The notes: generated from the letters alone by a model not told the origin. Counted from the first letter of the stretch, positions 1 to 11,640 are shown. The stretch is DNA of 64,000 nt from Zeus faber (GCA_960531495.1 CAUIJY010000068.1:992001-1056000); one strand, 5' to 3'. Program-made: numbers and translations.

Positions 1-208
1 TGTAAATACTGTTATGAACTGATTTGTAATGGGAAAGTACTGTTTGCAAAAGAGTTTTTGGCACATCTAACAAGTTTTTCTGAAATTACGAGCAGTTTCA
101 TAAAAACCTGCATGGGGGGCAAACATGGCATTTTCAGGCCATTTAAAGACTGAAAGGATGTTTTGAGTAAAGGTTTCTGTCATGACTCTCTAGGACCTGC
201 TCAGATAG
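1..208 (+). repeat. Reference monomer, type A (AGAG / six-G type)
   Basis: This is the first complete monomer and I use it for numbering. Landmarks by monomer position: AGTACT at 36-41, GCAAAAGAG then T5 at 55-59, a second T5 at 75-79, the single CpG at 89-90 within ATTACGAGC, A5 at 102-106, a run of six G ending the CATGGGGGGC motif, TTTAAA at 142-147, and TCATGA at 180-185. Type A is recognised by AGAG, CGAGCAG, the six-G run, ACATGG instead of ACAAGG, and GGCCATTT. The hand-counted G+C is 78 of 208. The type recurs throughout 1-38,300, usually followed by a type B monomer. Confidence 0.9.
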
Positions 209-416
209 TGTAAATACTGTTATGAACTGATTTGTAATGGGAAAGTACTGTTTGCAAAACAGTTTTTGGCACATCTAACAAGTTTTTCTGAAATTACAAG
301 CATTTTCATAAAAACCTGCATGGATGGCAAACAAGGCATTTCCTGGAAATTTAAAGACCGAAAGAATGTTTTGAGTAAAGGTTTCTGTCATGACTCTGTA
401 GGAACTGCTCAGATAG
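209..416 (+). repeat. Monomer type G (GACCGAAAGAATG type)
   Basis: It is distinguished by GGAAATTT, then GACCGAAAGAATG where most monomers have GACTGAAAGGATG, and by an ending CTGTAGGAACTGCTC. The extra CpG in GACCG is a second methylation-sensitive position. Related copies occur at about 4,580, 8,535, 10,620, 11,245 and 17,281, and many times between 19,363 and 36,418, where this back half is often a junction partner in hybrid monomers. This copy carries a private TTTCCTGG in place of TTTTCAGG near 339-346, which breaks the second dyad. Confidence 0.8.
247..263. other. Perfect 7-bp dyad, first clear copy (monomer positions 39-55)
   Basis: The 17 bases ACTGTTT-GCA-AAACAGT have perfectly complementary 7-base arms around a 3-base spacer. 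The same dyad is present in every monomer of the ACAG type. In AGAG monomers one arm base changes (C to G). In GCAGAACAG monomers the innermost pair becomes T-G. In GTATTG monomers the other arm changes (C to T). A cruciform, a protein-binding site or chance are all possible, and nothing here proves function. Confidence 0.7.
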
Positions 417-755
417 TGTAAATACTGTTATGAACTCATTTGTAATGGGAAAGTACTGTTTGAAAAAGAGTTTTTGGCACATCTAACAAGTTTTTCGGAA
501 ATTATGAGCATTTTCATAAAAACCTGCATGGATGGCAAACAAGGCATTTTCAGGCAATTTGGAGACTGAAAGGATGTTTTGAGTAAAGGTTTCTGTCATG
601 ACTCTCTAGGACCTGCTCAGATAGTGTAAATACTGTTATGAACTGATTTGTAATGGGAAAGTACCGTTTGCAAAACAGTTTTTGGCACATCTAACAAGTT
701 TTTCTGAAATTACGAGCAGTTTCATAAAAACCTGCATGGGGGGCAAACATGGCAT

Positions 756-779
756 TTTCAGGCAATTTAAAGACTGAAA
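756..779. other. Second dyad enclosing TTTAAA (monomer positions 132-155)
   Basis: TTTCAG at 756-761 and CTGAAA at 774-779 are exact reverse complements flanking a 12-base loop that contains the palindrome TTTAAA. The arrangement is kept in most monomers. It is lost in those with GACCG, TTTTTAGG or TTTTATGC. Two hybrid-monomer junctions (near 34,895-34,904 and 36,351-36,360) fall inside this loop. Confidence 0.6.
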
Positions 780-2082
780 GGATGTTTTGAGTAAAGGTTT
801 CTGTCATGACTCTCTAGGACCTGCTCAGATAGTGTAAATACTGTTATGAACTGATTTGTAATGGGAAAGTACTGTTTGCAAAAGAGTTTTTGGCACATCT
901 AACAAGTTTTTCTGAAATTACAAGCATTTTCATAAAAACCTGCATGGATGGCAAACAAGGCATTTTCAGGCAATTTAAAGACTGAAAGGATGTTTTGAGT
1001 AAAGGTTTCTGTCATAACTCTTTAGGAACTGCTCAGATAGGGTAAATACTGTTATGAACTGATTTGTAATGGGAAAGTACTGTTTGCAAAACAGTTTTTG
1101 GCACATCTAACAAGTTTTTCTGAAATTACGTGCAGTTTCATAAAAACCTGCATGGGTGGCAAACAAGGCATTTTCAGGCAATTTAAAGACTGAAAGGATG
1201 TTTTGAGTAAAGGTTTCTGTCATAACTCTTTAGGAACTGCTCAGATAGGGTAAATACTGTTATGAACTCATTTGTAATGGGAAAGTACTGTTTGCAGAAC
1301 AGTTTTTGGCACATCTTACAATTTTTTTCTGAAATTACGAGCATTTTCATAAAAACCTGCATGGATGGCAAACAAGGCATTTTCAGGCAATTTAAAGACT
1401 GAAAGGATGTTTTGAGTAAAGGTTTCTGTCATAAATCTGTAGGAACTGCTCAGATAGTGTAAATACTGTTATGAACTCATTTGTATTGGGAAAGTACTGT
1501 TTGCAGAACAGTTTTTGGCACATCTAACAATTTTTTTCTGAAATTACGAGCATTTTCATAAAAAACTGCATGGATGGCAAACAAGGCATTTTCAGGAAAT
1601 TTAAAGACTGAAAGGCTGTTTTGAGTAAAGGTTTCTGTCATGACTCTCTAGGACCTGCTCAGATAGTGTAAATACTGTTATGAACTGATTTGTAATGGGA
1701 AAGTATTGTTTGCAAAACAGTTTTTGGCACATCTAACAAGTTTTTCTGAAATTACAAGCATTTTCATAAAAACCTGCATGGATGGCAAACAAGGCATTTT
1801 CAGGCAATTTGAAGACTGAAAGGATGTTTTGAGTAAAGGTTTCTGTCATGACTCTGTAGGACCTGCTCAGATAGTGTAAATACTGTTATGAACTGATTTG
1901 TAATGGGAAAGTACTGTTTGCAAAAGAGTTTTTGGCACATCTAACAAGTTTTTCTGAAATTACGAGCAGTTTCATAAAAACCTGCATGGGTGGCAAACAA
2001 GGCATTTTCAGGCAATTTAAAGACTGAAAGGATGTTTTGAGTAAAGGTTTCTGTCATAACTCTCTAGGACCTGCTCAGATAG

Positions 2083-2290
2083 TGTAAATACTGTTATGAA
2101 CTGATTTGTAATGGGAAAGTATTGTTTGCAAAACAGTTTTTGGCACATCTAACAAGTTTTTCTGAAATTACGAGCATTTTCATAAAAACCTGCATGGATG
2201 GCAAACAAGGCATTTTCAGGCAATTTAAAGACTGAAAGAATGTTTTGAATAAAGGTTTCTGTCATGACTCTGTAGGAACTGCTCAGATAG
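2083..2290 (+). repeat. Monomer type F (GTATTG / GAATGTTTTGAATAAAG type)
   Basis: Recognised by GTATTG replacing GTACTG, ACAG, CGAGCATTTTC (or CAAGCATTTTC), and GAATGTTTTGAATAAAGG where most monomers have GGATGTTTTGAGTAAAGG. It is almost always followed by a type E monomer, so F-E is a stable pair that travels as a unit. Examples are 2,083/2,291, about 2,915/3,123, and many between 14,000 and 38,000. Confidence 0.8.
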
Positions 2291-2498
2291 TGTAAATACT
2301 GTTATGAACTCATTTGTAATTGGAAAGTACTGTTTGCAAAATAATTTTTGGCACATCTAACAAGTTTTTCTGAAATTACAAGCACTTTCATAAAAACCTG
2401 CATGGATGGCAAACAAGGCATTTTTAGGCAATTTAAAGACTGAAAGGATGTTTTGAGTAAAGGTTTCTGTCATGACTCTCTAGGACCTGCTCAGATAG
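2291..2498 (+). repeat. Monomer type E (ATAAT / CAAGCACTTTC type)
   Basis: Recognised by AACTCATTT, TAATTGG, AAAATAATTTTT in place of AAAACAGTTTTT, CAAGCACTTTC, and GGCATTTTTAGGC. The ATAAT change destroys the right arm of the first dyad and TTTTTAGG weakens the second, so this monomer keeps neither dyad intact. It is the regular 3' partner of type F. Confidence 0.8.
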
Positions 2499-3330
2499 TG
2501 TAAATACTGTTATGAACTGATTTGTAATGGGAAAGTACTGTTTGCAAAAGAGTTTTTGGCACATCTAACAAGTTTTTCTGAGATTACGTGCAGTTTCATA
2601 AAAACCTGCATGGGTGGCAAACAAGGCATTTTCAGGCAATTTAAAGACTGAAAGGATATTTTGAGTAAAGGTTTCTGTCATGACTCTGTAGGACCTGCTC
2701 AGATAGTGTAAATACTGTTATGAACTGATTTGTAATGGGAAAGTACTGTTTGCAAAAGAGTTTTTGGCACATCTAACAAGTTTTTCTGAAATTACGAGCA
2801 GTTTCATAAAAACCTGCATGGGTGGCAAACAAGGCATTTTCAGGCAATTTAAAGACTGAAAGGATGTTTTGAGTAAAGGTTTCTGTCATGACTCTCTAGG
2901 ACCTGCTCAGATAGTGTAAATACTGTTATGAACTGATTTGTAATGGGAAAGTATTGTTTGCAAAACAGTTTTTGGCACATCTAACAAGTTTTTCTGAAAT
3001 TACGAGCATTTTCATAAAAACCTGCATGGATGGCAAACAAGGCATTTTCAGGCAATTTAAAGACTGAAAGAATGTTTTGAATAAAGGTTTCTGTCATGAC
3101 TCTGTAGGAACTGCTCAGATAGTGTAAATACTGTTATGAACTCATTTGTAATTGGAAAGTACTGTTTGCAAAATAATTTTTGGCACATCTAACAAGTTTT
3201 TCTGAAATTACAAGCACTTTCATAAAAACCTGCATGGATGGCAAACAAGGCATTTTTAGGCAATTTAAAGACTGAAAGGATGTTTTGAGTAAAGGTTTCT
3301 GTCATGACTCTCTAGGACCTGCTCAGATAG

Positions 3331-3538
3331 TGTAAATACTGTTATGAACTGATTTGTAATGGGAAAGTACTGTTTGCAAAAGAGTTTTTGGCACATCTAA
3401 CAAGTTTTTCTGAAATTACGTGCAGTTTCATAAAAACCTGCATGGGTGGCAAACAAGGCATTTTCAGGCAATTTAAAGACTGAAAGGATGTTTTGAGTAA
3501 AGGTTTCTGTCATAACTCTTTAGGAACTGCTCAGATAG
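3331..3538 (+). repeat. Monomer type C (CGTGCAG / GGGTGG type)
   Basis: Recognised by AAAAGAG, ATTACGTGCAG (A to T just after the CpG) and CATGGGTGGC. A sub-variant with GAGATTACG occurs near 2,579, 3,619 and 5,699. Another, ending in GGATATTTTGAG, occurs near 2,654 and 5,776 and repeatedly from 17,646 to 36,570. Confidence 0.75.
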
Positions 3539-3746
3539 TGTAAATACTGTTATGAACTGATTTGTAATGGGAAAGTACTGTTTGCAAAAGAGTTTTTGGC
3601 ACATCTAACAAGTTTTTCTGAGATTACGTGCAGTTTCATAAAAACCTGCATGGGTGGCAAACAAGGCATTTTCAGGCAATTTAAAGACTGAAAGGATGTT
3701 TTGAGTAAAGGTTTCTGTCATGACTCTCTAGGACCTGCTCAGATAG

Positions 3747-3955
3747 TGTAAATACTGTTATGAACTGATTTGTAATGGGAAAGTACTGTTTGCAGAACAG
3801 TTTTTGGCACATCTAACAATTTTTTTCTGAAATTACGAGCAGTTTCATAAAAAACTGCATGGATGGCAAACAAGGCATTTTCAGGCAATTTAAAGACTGA
3901 AAGGATGTTTTGAGTAAAGGTTTCTGTCATGACTCTCTAGGACCTGCTCAGATAG
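3747..3955 (+). repeat. Monomer type D (GCAGAACAG, long T-tract, 209 bp)
   Basis: Here CAAGTTTTTCTG is replaced by CAATTTTTTTCTG, which adds one base and makes the monomer 209 bp. It also carries GCAGAACAG, which shortens the first dyad by one pair. A close relative has CTTACAAT before the T-tract. These 209-bp monomers account for most of the net length drift across the window. Confidence 0.8.
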
Positions 3956-4371
3956 TGTAAATACTGTTATGAACTCATTTGTAATTGGAAAATACTGTTT
4001 GCAAAATAATTTTTGGCACATCTAACAAGTTTTTCTGAAATTACAAGCACTTTCATAAAAACCTGCATGGGGGGCAAACATGGCATTTTCAGGCCATTTA
4101 AAGACTGAAAGGATGTTTTGAGTAAAGGTTTCTGTCATGACTCTCTAGGTCCTGCTCAGATAGTGTAAATACTGTTATGAACTGATTTGTAAAGGGAAAG
4201 TACTGTTTACAAAAGAGTTTTTGGCACATCTAACAAGTTTTTCTGAAATTACGAGCAGTTTCATAAAAACCTGCATGGGGGGCAAACATGGCATTTTCAG
4301 GCCATTTAAAGACTGAAAGGATGTTTTGAGTAAAGGTTTCTGTCATGACTCTCTAGGACTTGCTCAGATAG

Positions 4372-4579
4372 TGTAAATACTGTTATGAACTGATTTGTAA
4401 TGGGAAAGTACTGTTTGCAAAACAGTTTTTGGCACATCTAACAAGTTTTTCTGAAATTACGAGCAGTTTCATAAAAACCTGCATGGGGGGCAAACATGGC
4501 ATTTTCAGGCCATTTAAAGACTGAAAGGATGTTTTGAGTAAAGGTTTCTGTCATGACTCTCTAGGACTTGCTCAGATAG
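4372..4579 (+). repeat. Monomer type B (ACAG / six-G / GGACTTGCTC type)
   Basis: Recognised by AAAACAG, CGAGCAG, the six-G run with ACATGG, GGCCATTT, and an ending GGACTTGCTC. It usually follows type A and precedes a type G monomer. The first dyad is intact in this type. Confidence 0.75.
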
Positions 4580-7500
4580 TGTAAATACTGTTATGAACTG
4601 ATTTGTAATGGGAAAGTACTGTTTGCAAAACAGTTTTTGGCACATCTAACAAGTTTTTCTGAAATTACGTGCAGTTTCATAAAAACCTGCATGGATGGCA
4701 AACAAGGCATTTTCAGGAAATTTAAAGACCGAAAGAATGTTTTGAGTAAAGGTTTCTGTCATGACTCTGTAGGACCTGCTCAGATAGTGTAAAAGCTGTT
4801 ATGAACTGATTTGTAATGGGAAAGTACTGTTTGCAAAACAGTTTTTGGCACATCTAACAAGTTTTTCTGAAATTACGTGCAGTTTCATAAAAACCTGCAT
4901 GGCTGGCAAACAAGGCATTTTCAGGCAATTTAAAGACTGAAAGGATGTTTTGAGTAAAGGTTTCTGTCATGACTCTCTAGGACCTGCTCAGATAGTGTAA
5001 ATACTGTTATGAACTGATTTGTAATGGGAAAGTACTGTTTGCAGAACAGTTTTTGGCACATCTAACAATTTTTTTCTGAAATTACGAGCAGTTTCATAAA
5101 AACCTGCATGGATGGCAAACAAGGCATTTTCAGGCAATTTAAAGACTGAAAGGATGTTTTGAGTAAAGGTTTCTGTCATGACTCTCTAGGACCTGCTCAG
5201 ATAGTGTAAATACTGTTATGAACTCATTTGTAATTGGAAAGTACTGTTTGCAAAATAATTTTTGGCACATCTAACAAGTTTTTCTGAAATTACAAGCACT
5301 TTCATAAAAACCTGCATGGATGGCAAACAAGGCATTTTTAGGCAATTTAAAGACTGAAAGGATGTTTTGAGTAAAGGTTTCTGTCATGACTCTCTAGGAC
5401 CTGCTCAGATAGTGTAAATACTGTTATGAACTGATTTGTAATGGGAAAGTACTGTTTGCAAAAGAGTTTTTGGCACATCTAACAAGTTTTTCTGAAATTA
5501 CGTGCAGTTTCATAAAAACCTGCATGGGTGGCAAACAAGGCATTTTCAGGCAATTTAAAGACTGAAAGGATGTTTTGAGTAAAGGTTTCTGTCATAACTC
5601 TTTAGGAACTGCTCAGATAGTGTAAATACTGTTATGAACTGATTTGTAATGGGAAAGTACTGTTTGCAAAAGAGTTTTTGGCACATCTAACAAGTTTTTC
5701 TGAGATTACGTGCAGTTTCATAAAAACCTGCATGGGTGGCAAACAAGGCATTTTCAGGCAATTTAAAGACTGAAAGGATATTTTGAGTAAAGGTTTCTGT
5801 CATGACTCTGTAGGACCTGCTCAGATAGTGTAAATACTGTTATGAACTGATTTGTAATGGGAAAGTACTGTTTGCAAAAGAGTTTTTGGCACATCTAACA
5901 AGTTTTTCTGAAATTACGAGCAGTTTCATAAAAACCTGCATGGGTGGCAAACAAGGCATTTTCAGGCAATTTAAAGACTGAAAGGATGTTTTGAGTAAAG
6001 GTTTCTGTCATAACTCTCTAGGACCTGCTCAGATAGTGTAAATACTGTTATGAACTGATTTGTAATGGGAAAGTATTGTTTGCAAAACAGTTTTTGGCAC
6101 ATCTAACAAGTTTTTCTGAAATTACGAGCATTTTCATAAAAACCTGCATGGGTGGCAAACAAGGCATTTTCAGGCAATTTAAAGACTGAAAGAATGTTTT
6201 GAATAAAGGTTTCTGTCATGACTCTGTAGGAACTGCTCAGATAGTGTAAATACTGTTATGAACTGATTTGTAATGGGAAAGTATTGTTTGCAAAACAGTT
6301 TTTGGCACATCTAACAAGTTTTTCTGAAATTACGAGCATTTTCATAAAAACCTGCATGGGTGGCAAACAAGGCATTTTTAGGCAATTTAAAGACTGAAAG
6401 GATGTTTTGAGTAAAGGTTTCTGTCATGACTCTCTAGGACCTGCTCAGATAGTGTAAATACTGTTATGAACTGATTTGTAATGGGAAAGTACTGTTTGCA
6501 AAAGAGTTTTTGGCACATCTAACAAGTTTTTCTGAAATTACGAGCAGTTTCATAAAAACCTGCATGGGGGGCAAACATGGCATTTTCAGGCCATTTAAAG
6601 ACTGAAAGGATGTTTTGAGTAAAGGTTTCTGTCATGACTCTCTAGGACTTGCTCAGATAGTGTAAATACTGTTATGAACTGATTTGTAATGGGAAAGTAC
6701 TGTTTGCAAAACAGTTTTTGGCACATCTAACAAGTTTTTCTGAAATTACGTGCAGTTTCATAAAAACCTGCATGGGTGGCAAACAAGGCATTTTCAGGCA
6801 ATTTAAAGACTGAAAGGATGTTTTGAGTAAAGGTTTCTGTCATAACTCTGTAGGAACTGCTCAGATAGTGTAAATACTGTTATGAACTCATTTGTAATGG
6901 GAAAGTACTGTTTGCAGAACAGTTTTTGGCACATCTTACAATTTTTTTCTGAAATTACGAGCATTTTCATAAAAACCTGCATGGATGGCAAACAAGGCCT
7001 TTTCAGGTAATTTAAAGACTGAAAGGATGTTTTGAGTAAAGGTTTCTGTCATAAATCTGTAGGAACTGCTCAGATAGTGTAAATACTGTTATGAACTCAT
7101 TTGTTATGGGAAAGTACTGTTTGCAAAAGAGTTTTTGGCACATCTAACAAGTTTTTCTGAAATTACAAGCACTTTCATAAAAACCTGCATGGATGGCAAA
7201 CAAGGCATTTTATGCAATTTAAAGACTGAAAGGATGTTTTGAGTAAAGGTTTCTGTCATGACTGTCTAGGACCTGCTCAGATAGTGTAAATACTGTTATG
7301 AACTGATTTGTAATGGGAAAGTACTGTTTGCAAAATAGTTTTTGGCACATCTTACAATTTTTTTCTGAAATTACGAGCATTTTCAAAAAAACCTGCATGG
7401 ATGGCAAACAAGGCATTTTCAGGCAATTTAAAGACTGAAAGGATGTTTTGAGTAAAGGTTTCTGTCATGACTCTGTAGGACCTGCTCAGATAGTGTAAAT

Positions 7501-9374
7501 ACTGTTATGAACTGATTTGTAATGGGAAAGTACTGTTTGCAAAACAGTTTTTGGCACATCTAACAAGTTTTTCTGAAATTACGTGCAGTTTCATAAAAAC
7601 CTGCATGGGTGGCAAACAAGGCATTTTCAGGCAATTTAAAGACTGAAAGGATGTTTTGAGTAAAGGTTTCTGTCATGACTCTCTAGGACCTGCTCAGATA
7701 GTGTAAATACTGTTATGAACTGATTTGTAATGGGAAAGTACTGTTTGCAGAACAGTTTTTGGCACATCTAACAATTTTTTTCTGAAATTACGAGCAGTTT
7801 CATAAAAAACTGCATGGATGGCAAACAAGGCATTTTCAGGCAATTTAAAGACTGAAAGGATGTTTTGAGTAAAGGTTTCTGTCATGACTCTCTAGGACCT
7901 GCTCAGATAGTGTAAATACTGTTATGAACTCATTTGTAATTGGAAAATACTGTTTGCAAAATAATTTTTGGCACATCTAACAAGTTTTTCTGAAATTACA
8001 AGCACTTTCATAAAAACCTGCATGGATGGCAAACAAGGCATTTTTAGGCAATTTAAAGACTGAAAGGATGTTTTGAGTAAAGGTTTCTGTCATGACTCTC
8101 TAGGTCCTGCTCAGATAGTGTAAATACTGTTATGAACTGATTTGTAAAGGGAAAGTACTGTTTGCAAAAGAGTTTTTGGCACATCTAACAAGTTTTTCTG
8201 AAATTACGAGCAGTTTCATAAAAACCTGCATGGGGGGCAAACATGGCATTTTCAGGCCATTTAAAGACTGAAAGGATGTTTTGAGTAAAGGTTTCTGTCA
8301 TGACTCTCTAGGACTTGCTCAGATAGTGTAAATACTGTTATGAACTGATTTGTAATGGGAAAGTACTGTTTGCAAAACAGTTTTTGGCACATCTAACAAG
8401 TTTTTCTGAAATTACGAGCAGTTTCATAAAAACCTGCATGGGGGGCAAACATGGCATTTTCAGGCCATTTAAAGACTGAAAGGATGTTTTGAGTAAAGGT
8501 TTCTGTCATGACTCTCTAGGACTTGCTCAGATAGTGTAAATACTGTTATGAACTGATTTGTAATGGGAAAGTACTGTTTGCAAAACAGTTTTTGGCACAT
8601 CTAACAAGTTTTTCTGAAATTACGTGCAGTTTCATAAAAACCTGCATGGATGGCAAACAAGGCATTTTCAGGAAATTTAAAGACCGAAAGAATGTTTTGA
8701 GTAAAGGTTTCTGTCATGACTCTGTAGGACCTGCTCAGATAGTGTAAAAGCTGTTATGAACTGATTTGTAATGGGAAAGTACTGTTTGCAAAACAGTTTT
8801 TGGCACATCTAACAAGTTTTTCTGAAATTACGTGCAGTTTCATAAAAACCTGCATGGCTGGCAAACAAGGCATTTTCAGGCAATTTAAAGACTGAAAGGA
8901 TGTTTTGAGTAAAGGTTTCTGTCATGACTCTCTAGGACCTGCTCAGATAGTGTAAATACTGTTATGAACTGATTTGTAATGGGAAAGTACTGTTTGCAGA
9001 ACAGTTTTTGGCACATCTAACAATTTTTTTCTGAAATTACGAGCAGTTTCATAAAAACCTGCATGGATGGCAAACAAGGCATTTTCAGGCAATTTAAAGA
9101 CTGAAAGGATGTTTTGAGTAAAGGTTTCTGTCATGACTCTCTAGGACCTGCTCAGATAGTGTAAATACTGTTATGAACTCATTTGTAATTGGAAAGTACT
9201 GTTTGCAAAATAATTTTTGGCACATCTAACAAGTTTTTCTGAAATTACAAGCACTTTCATAAAAACCTGCATGGATGGCAAACAAGGCATTTTTAGGCAA
9301 TTTAAAGACTGAAAGGATGTTTTGAGTAAAGGTTTCTGTCATGACTCTCTAGGACCTGCTCAGATAGTGTAAAT

Positions 9375-10199
9375 CCTGTTATGAACTGATTTGTAAAGGG
9401 AAAGTACTGTTTGCAAAAGAGTTTTTGGCACATCTAACAAGTTTTTCTGAAATTACGAGCAGTTTCATAAAAACCTGCATGGGGGGCAAACATGGCATTT
9501 TCAGGCCATTTAAAGACTGAAAGGATGTTTTGAGTAAAGGTTTCTGTCATGACTCTCTAGGACTTGCTCAGATAGTGTAAATACTGTTATGAACTGATTT
9601 GTAATGGGAAAGTACTGTTTGCAAAACAGTTTTTGGCACATCTAACAAGTTTTTCTGAAATTACGAGCAGTTTTATAAAAACCTGCATGGGGGGCAAACA
9701 TGGCATTTTCAGGCCATTTAAAGACTGAAAGGATGTTTTGAGTAAAGGTTTCTGTCATGACTCTCTAGGACTTGCTCAGATAGTGTAAATACTGTTATGA
9801 ACTGATTTGTAATGGGAAAGTACTGTTTGCAAAACAGTTTTTGGCACATCTAACAAGTTTTTCTGAAATTACGTGCAGTTTCATAAAAACCTGCATGGAT
9901 GGCAAACAAGGCATTTTCAGGAAATTTAAAGACCGAAAGAATGTTTTGAGTAAAGGTTTCTGTCATGACTCTGTAGGAACTGCTCAGATAGTGTAAATAC
10001 TGTTATGAACTGATTTGTAATGGGAAAGTACTGTTTGCAAAAGAGTTTTTGGCACATCTAACAAGTTTTTCTGATATTACGTGCAGTTTCATAAAAACCT
10101 GCATGGGTGGCAAACAAGGCATTTTCAGGCAATTTAAAGACTGAAAGGATGTTTTGAGTAAAGGTTTCTGTCATAACTCTGTAGGAACTGCTCAGATAG
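9375..10199 (+). repeat. Satellite segment between duplicated blocks
   Basis: About four monomers: two six-G types, a type G at about 9,785-9,990, and an AGAG monomer with the private change TCTGATATTACG near 10,072. It resembles 8,130-8,740 displaced by about 1,249 bp (six monomers plus 1), so it is probably a further short copy of the preceding block. No other feature is seen. Confidence 0.7.
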
Positions 10200-11640
10200 T
10201 GTAAATACTGTTATGAACTCATTTGTAATGGGAAAGTACTGTTTGCAGAACAGTTTTTGGCACATCTTACAATTTTTTTCTGAAATTACGAGCATTTTCA
10301 TAAAAACCTGCATGGATGGCAAACAAGGCATTTTCAGGCAATTTAAAGACTGAAAGGATGTTTTGAGTAAAGGATGCTGTCATGACTCTGTAGGACCTGC
10401 TCAGATAGTGTAAATACTGTTATGAACTGATTTGTAATGGGAAAGTACTGTTTGCAAAACAGTTTTTGGCACATCTAACAAGTTTTTCTGAAATTACGTG
10501 CAGTTTCATAAAAACCTGCATGGATGGCAACCAAGGCATTTTCAGGCAATTTAAAGACTGAAAGGATGTTTTGAGTAAAGGTTTCTGTCATGACTCTCTA
10601 GGACCTGCTCAGATAGTGTAAATACTGTTATGAACTGATTTGTAATGGGAAAGTACTGTTTGCAAAACAGTTTTTGGCACATCTAACAAGTTTTTCTGAA
10701 ATTACAAGCATTTTCATAAAAACCTGCATAGATGGAAAACAAGGCATTTTCAGGAAATTTAAAGACCGAAAGAATGTTTTGAGTAAAGGTTTCTGTCATG
10801 ACTATGTAGGAACTGCTCAGATAGTGTAAATACTGTTATGAACTCATTTGTAATGGGAAAGTACTGTTTGCAGAACAGTTTTTGGCACATCTTACAATTT
10901 TTTTCTGAAATTACGAGCATTTTCATAAAAACCTGCATGGATGGCAAACAAGGCATTTTCAGGCAATTTAAAGACTGAAAGGATGTTTTGAGTAAAGGAT
11001 GCTGTCATGACTCTGTAGGACCTGCTCAGATAGTGTAAATACTGTTATGAACTGATTTGTAATGGGAAAGTACTGTTTGCAAAACAGTTTTTGGCACATC
11101 TAACAAGTTTTTCTGAAATTACGTGCAGTTTCATAAAAACCTGCATGGATGGCAACCAAGGCATTTTCAGGCAATTTAAAGACTGAAAGGATGTTTTGAG
11201 TAAAGGTTTCTGTCATGACTCTCTAGGACCTGCTCAGATAGTGTAAATACTGTTATGAACTGATTTGTAATGGGAAAGTACTGTTTGCAAAACAGTTTTT
11301 GGCACATCTAACAAGTTTTTCTGAAATTACAAGCATTTTCATAAAAACCTGCATAGATGGAAAACAAGGCATTTTCAGGAAATTTAAAGACCGAAAGAAT
11401 GTTTTGAGTAAAGGTTTCTGTCATGACTATGTAGGAACTGCTCAGATAGTGTAAATACTGTTATGAACTCATTTGTAATGGGAAAGTACTGTTTGCAGAA
11501 CAGTTTTTGGCACATCTTACAATTTTTTTCTGAAATTACGAGCATTTTCATAAAAACCTGCATGGATGGCAAACAAGGCATTTTCAGGCAATTTAAAGAC
11601 TGAAAGGATGTTTTGAGTAAAGGTTTCTGTCATGACTCTG
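10200..11640 (+). repeat. 625-bp trimer higher-order repeat, two copies and a partial third
   Basis: Monomer starts at 10,200, 10,825 and 11,450 are 625 bp apart (208 + 208 + 209). Shared rare markers are AAAGGATGCTGTC (10,369 and 10,994), GGCAACCAAGG (about 10,526 and 11,151), TGCATAGATGGAAAAC (about 10,725 and 11,350) and GACTATGTAGG (about 10,800 and 11,425). The third copy loses AAAGGATGCTG and drifts away after about 11,620. The same trimer composition in diverged form appears near 40,300-40,960 and 43,020-43,640. Confidence 0.85.

Larger units (their letters stand above)
1..3622 (+). repeat. Irregular satellite segment, mixed monomer types
   Basis: About 17 monomers with no strict higher-order period. 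A four-monomer echo is visible between about 2,083 and 3,400: GAATGTTTTGAATAAAG recurs 832 bp apart at about 2,238 and 3,070. Part of this stretch reappears near 5,700 with an offset of 3,122 bp, followed through the GAGATTACG and GGATATTTT markers. Private changes include TTTTTCGGAAATT at 490-502 and TGAAAAAGAG near 461. No gene or other element is seen. Confidence 0.75.
3623..9374 (+). repeat. 3,955-bp tandem duplication (19 monomers plus 3 bp), second copy partial
   Basis: Sequence from about 3,623 matches sequence from about 7,578 at a constant offset of 3,955 bp. Shared rare markers include TAGGTCCTGC (near 4,148 and 8,103), GTAAAAGCTG (4,790 and 8,745), TTTGTAAAGGG (4,186 and 8,141) and CATGGCTGGC. 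The match breaks at 9,375, where the second copy has AAATCCTG against AAATACTG. On the left it breaks near 3,622, where GAGATTACG stands against GAAATTACG. Copy 1 is then about 3,623-7,577 and copy 2 is cut short at 9,374. A short patch near 4,067-4,100 differs strongly between copies. TTTGTAAAGG recurs once more at 9,390, 1,249 bp after 8,141. Confidence 0.85.

Noticed and set aside
12-60. Promoter-like TATA elements (TTATAAAC in type H monomers)
   Set aside because: TTATAAA arises by a single G to A change in an AT-rich repeat and has no supporting downstream element.
55-165. Phased A/T-tracts implying stable DNA curvature
   Set aside because: T5 and A5 tracts sit about 20-28 bp apart and not in strict 10-bp phase, so curvature cannot be claimed by eye.
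485-505. CENP-B box
   Set aside because: The TTCG core I noticed, near 494-497, lacks the following CGGG and is a private variant of one monomer. Typical monomers have no match.
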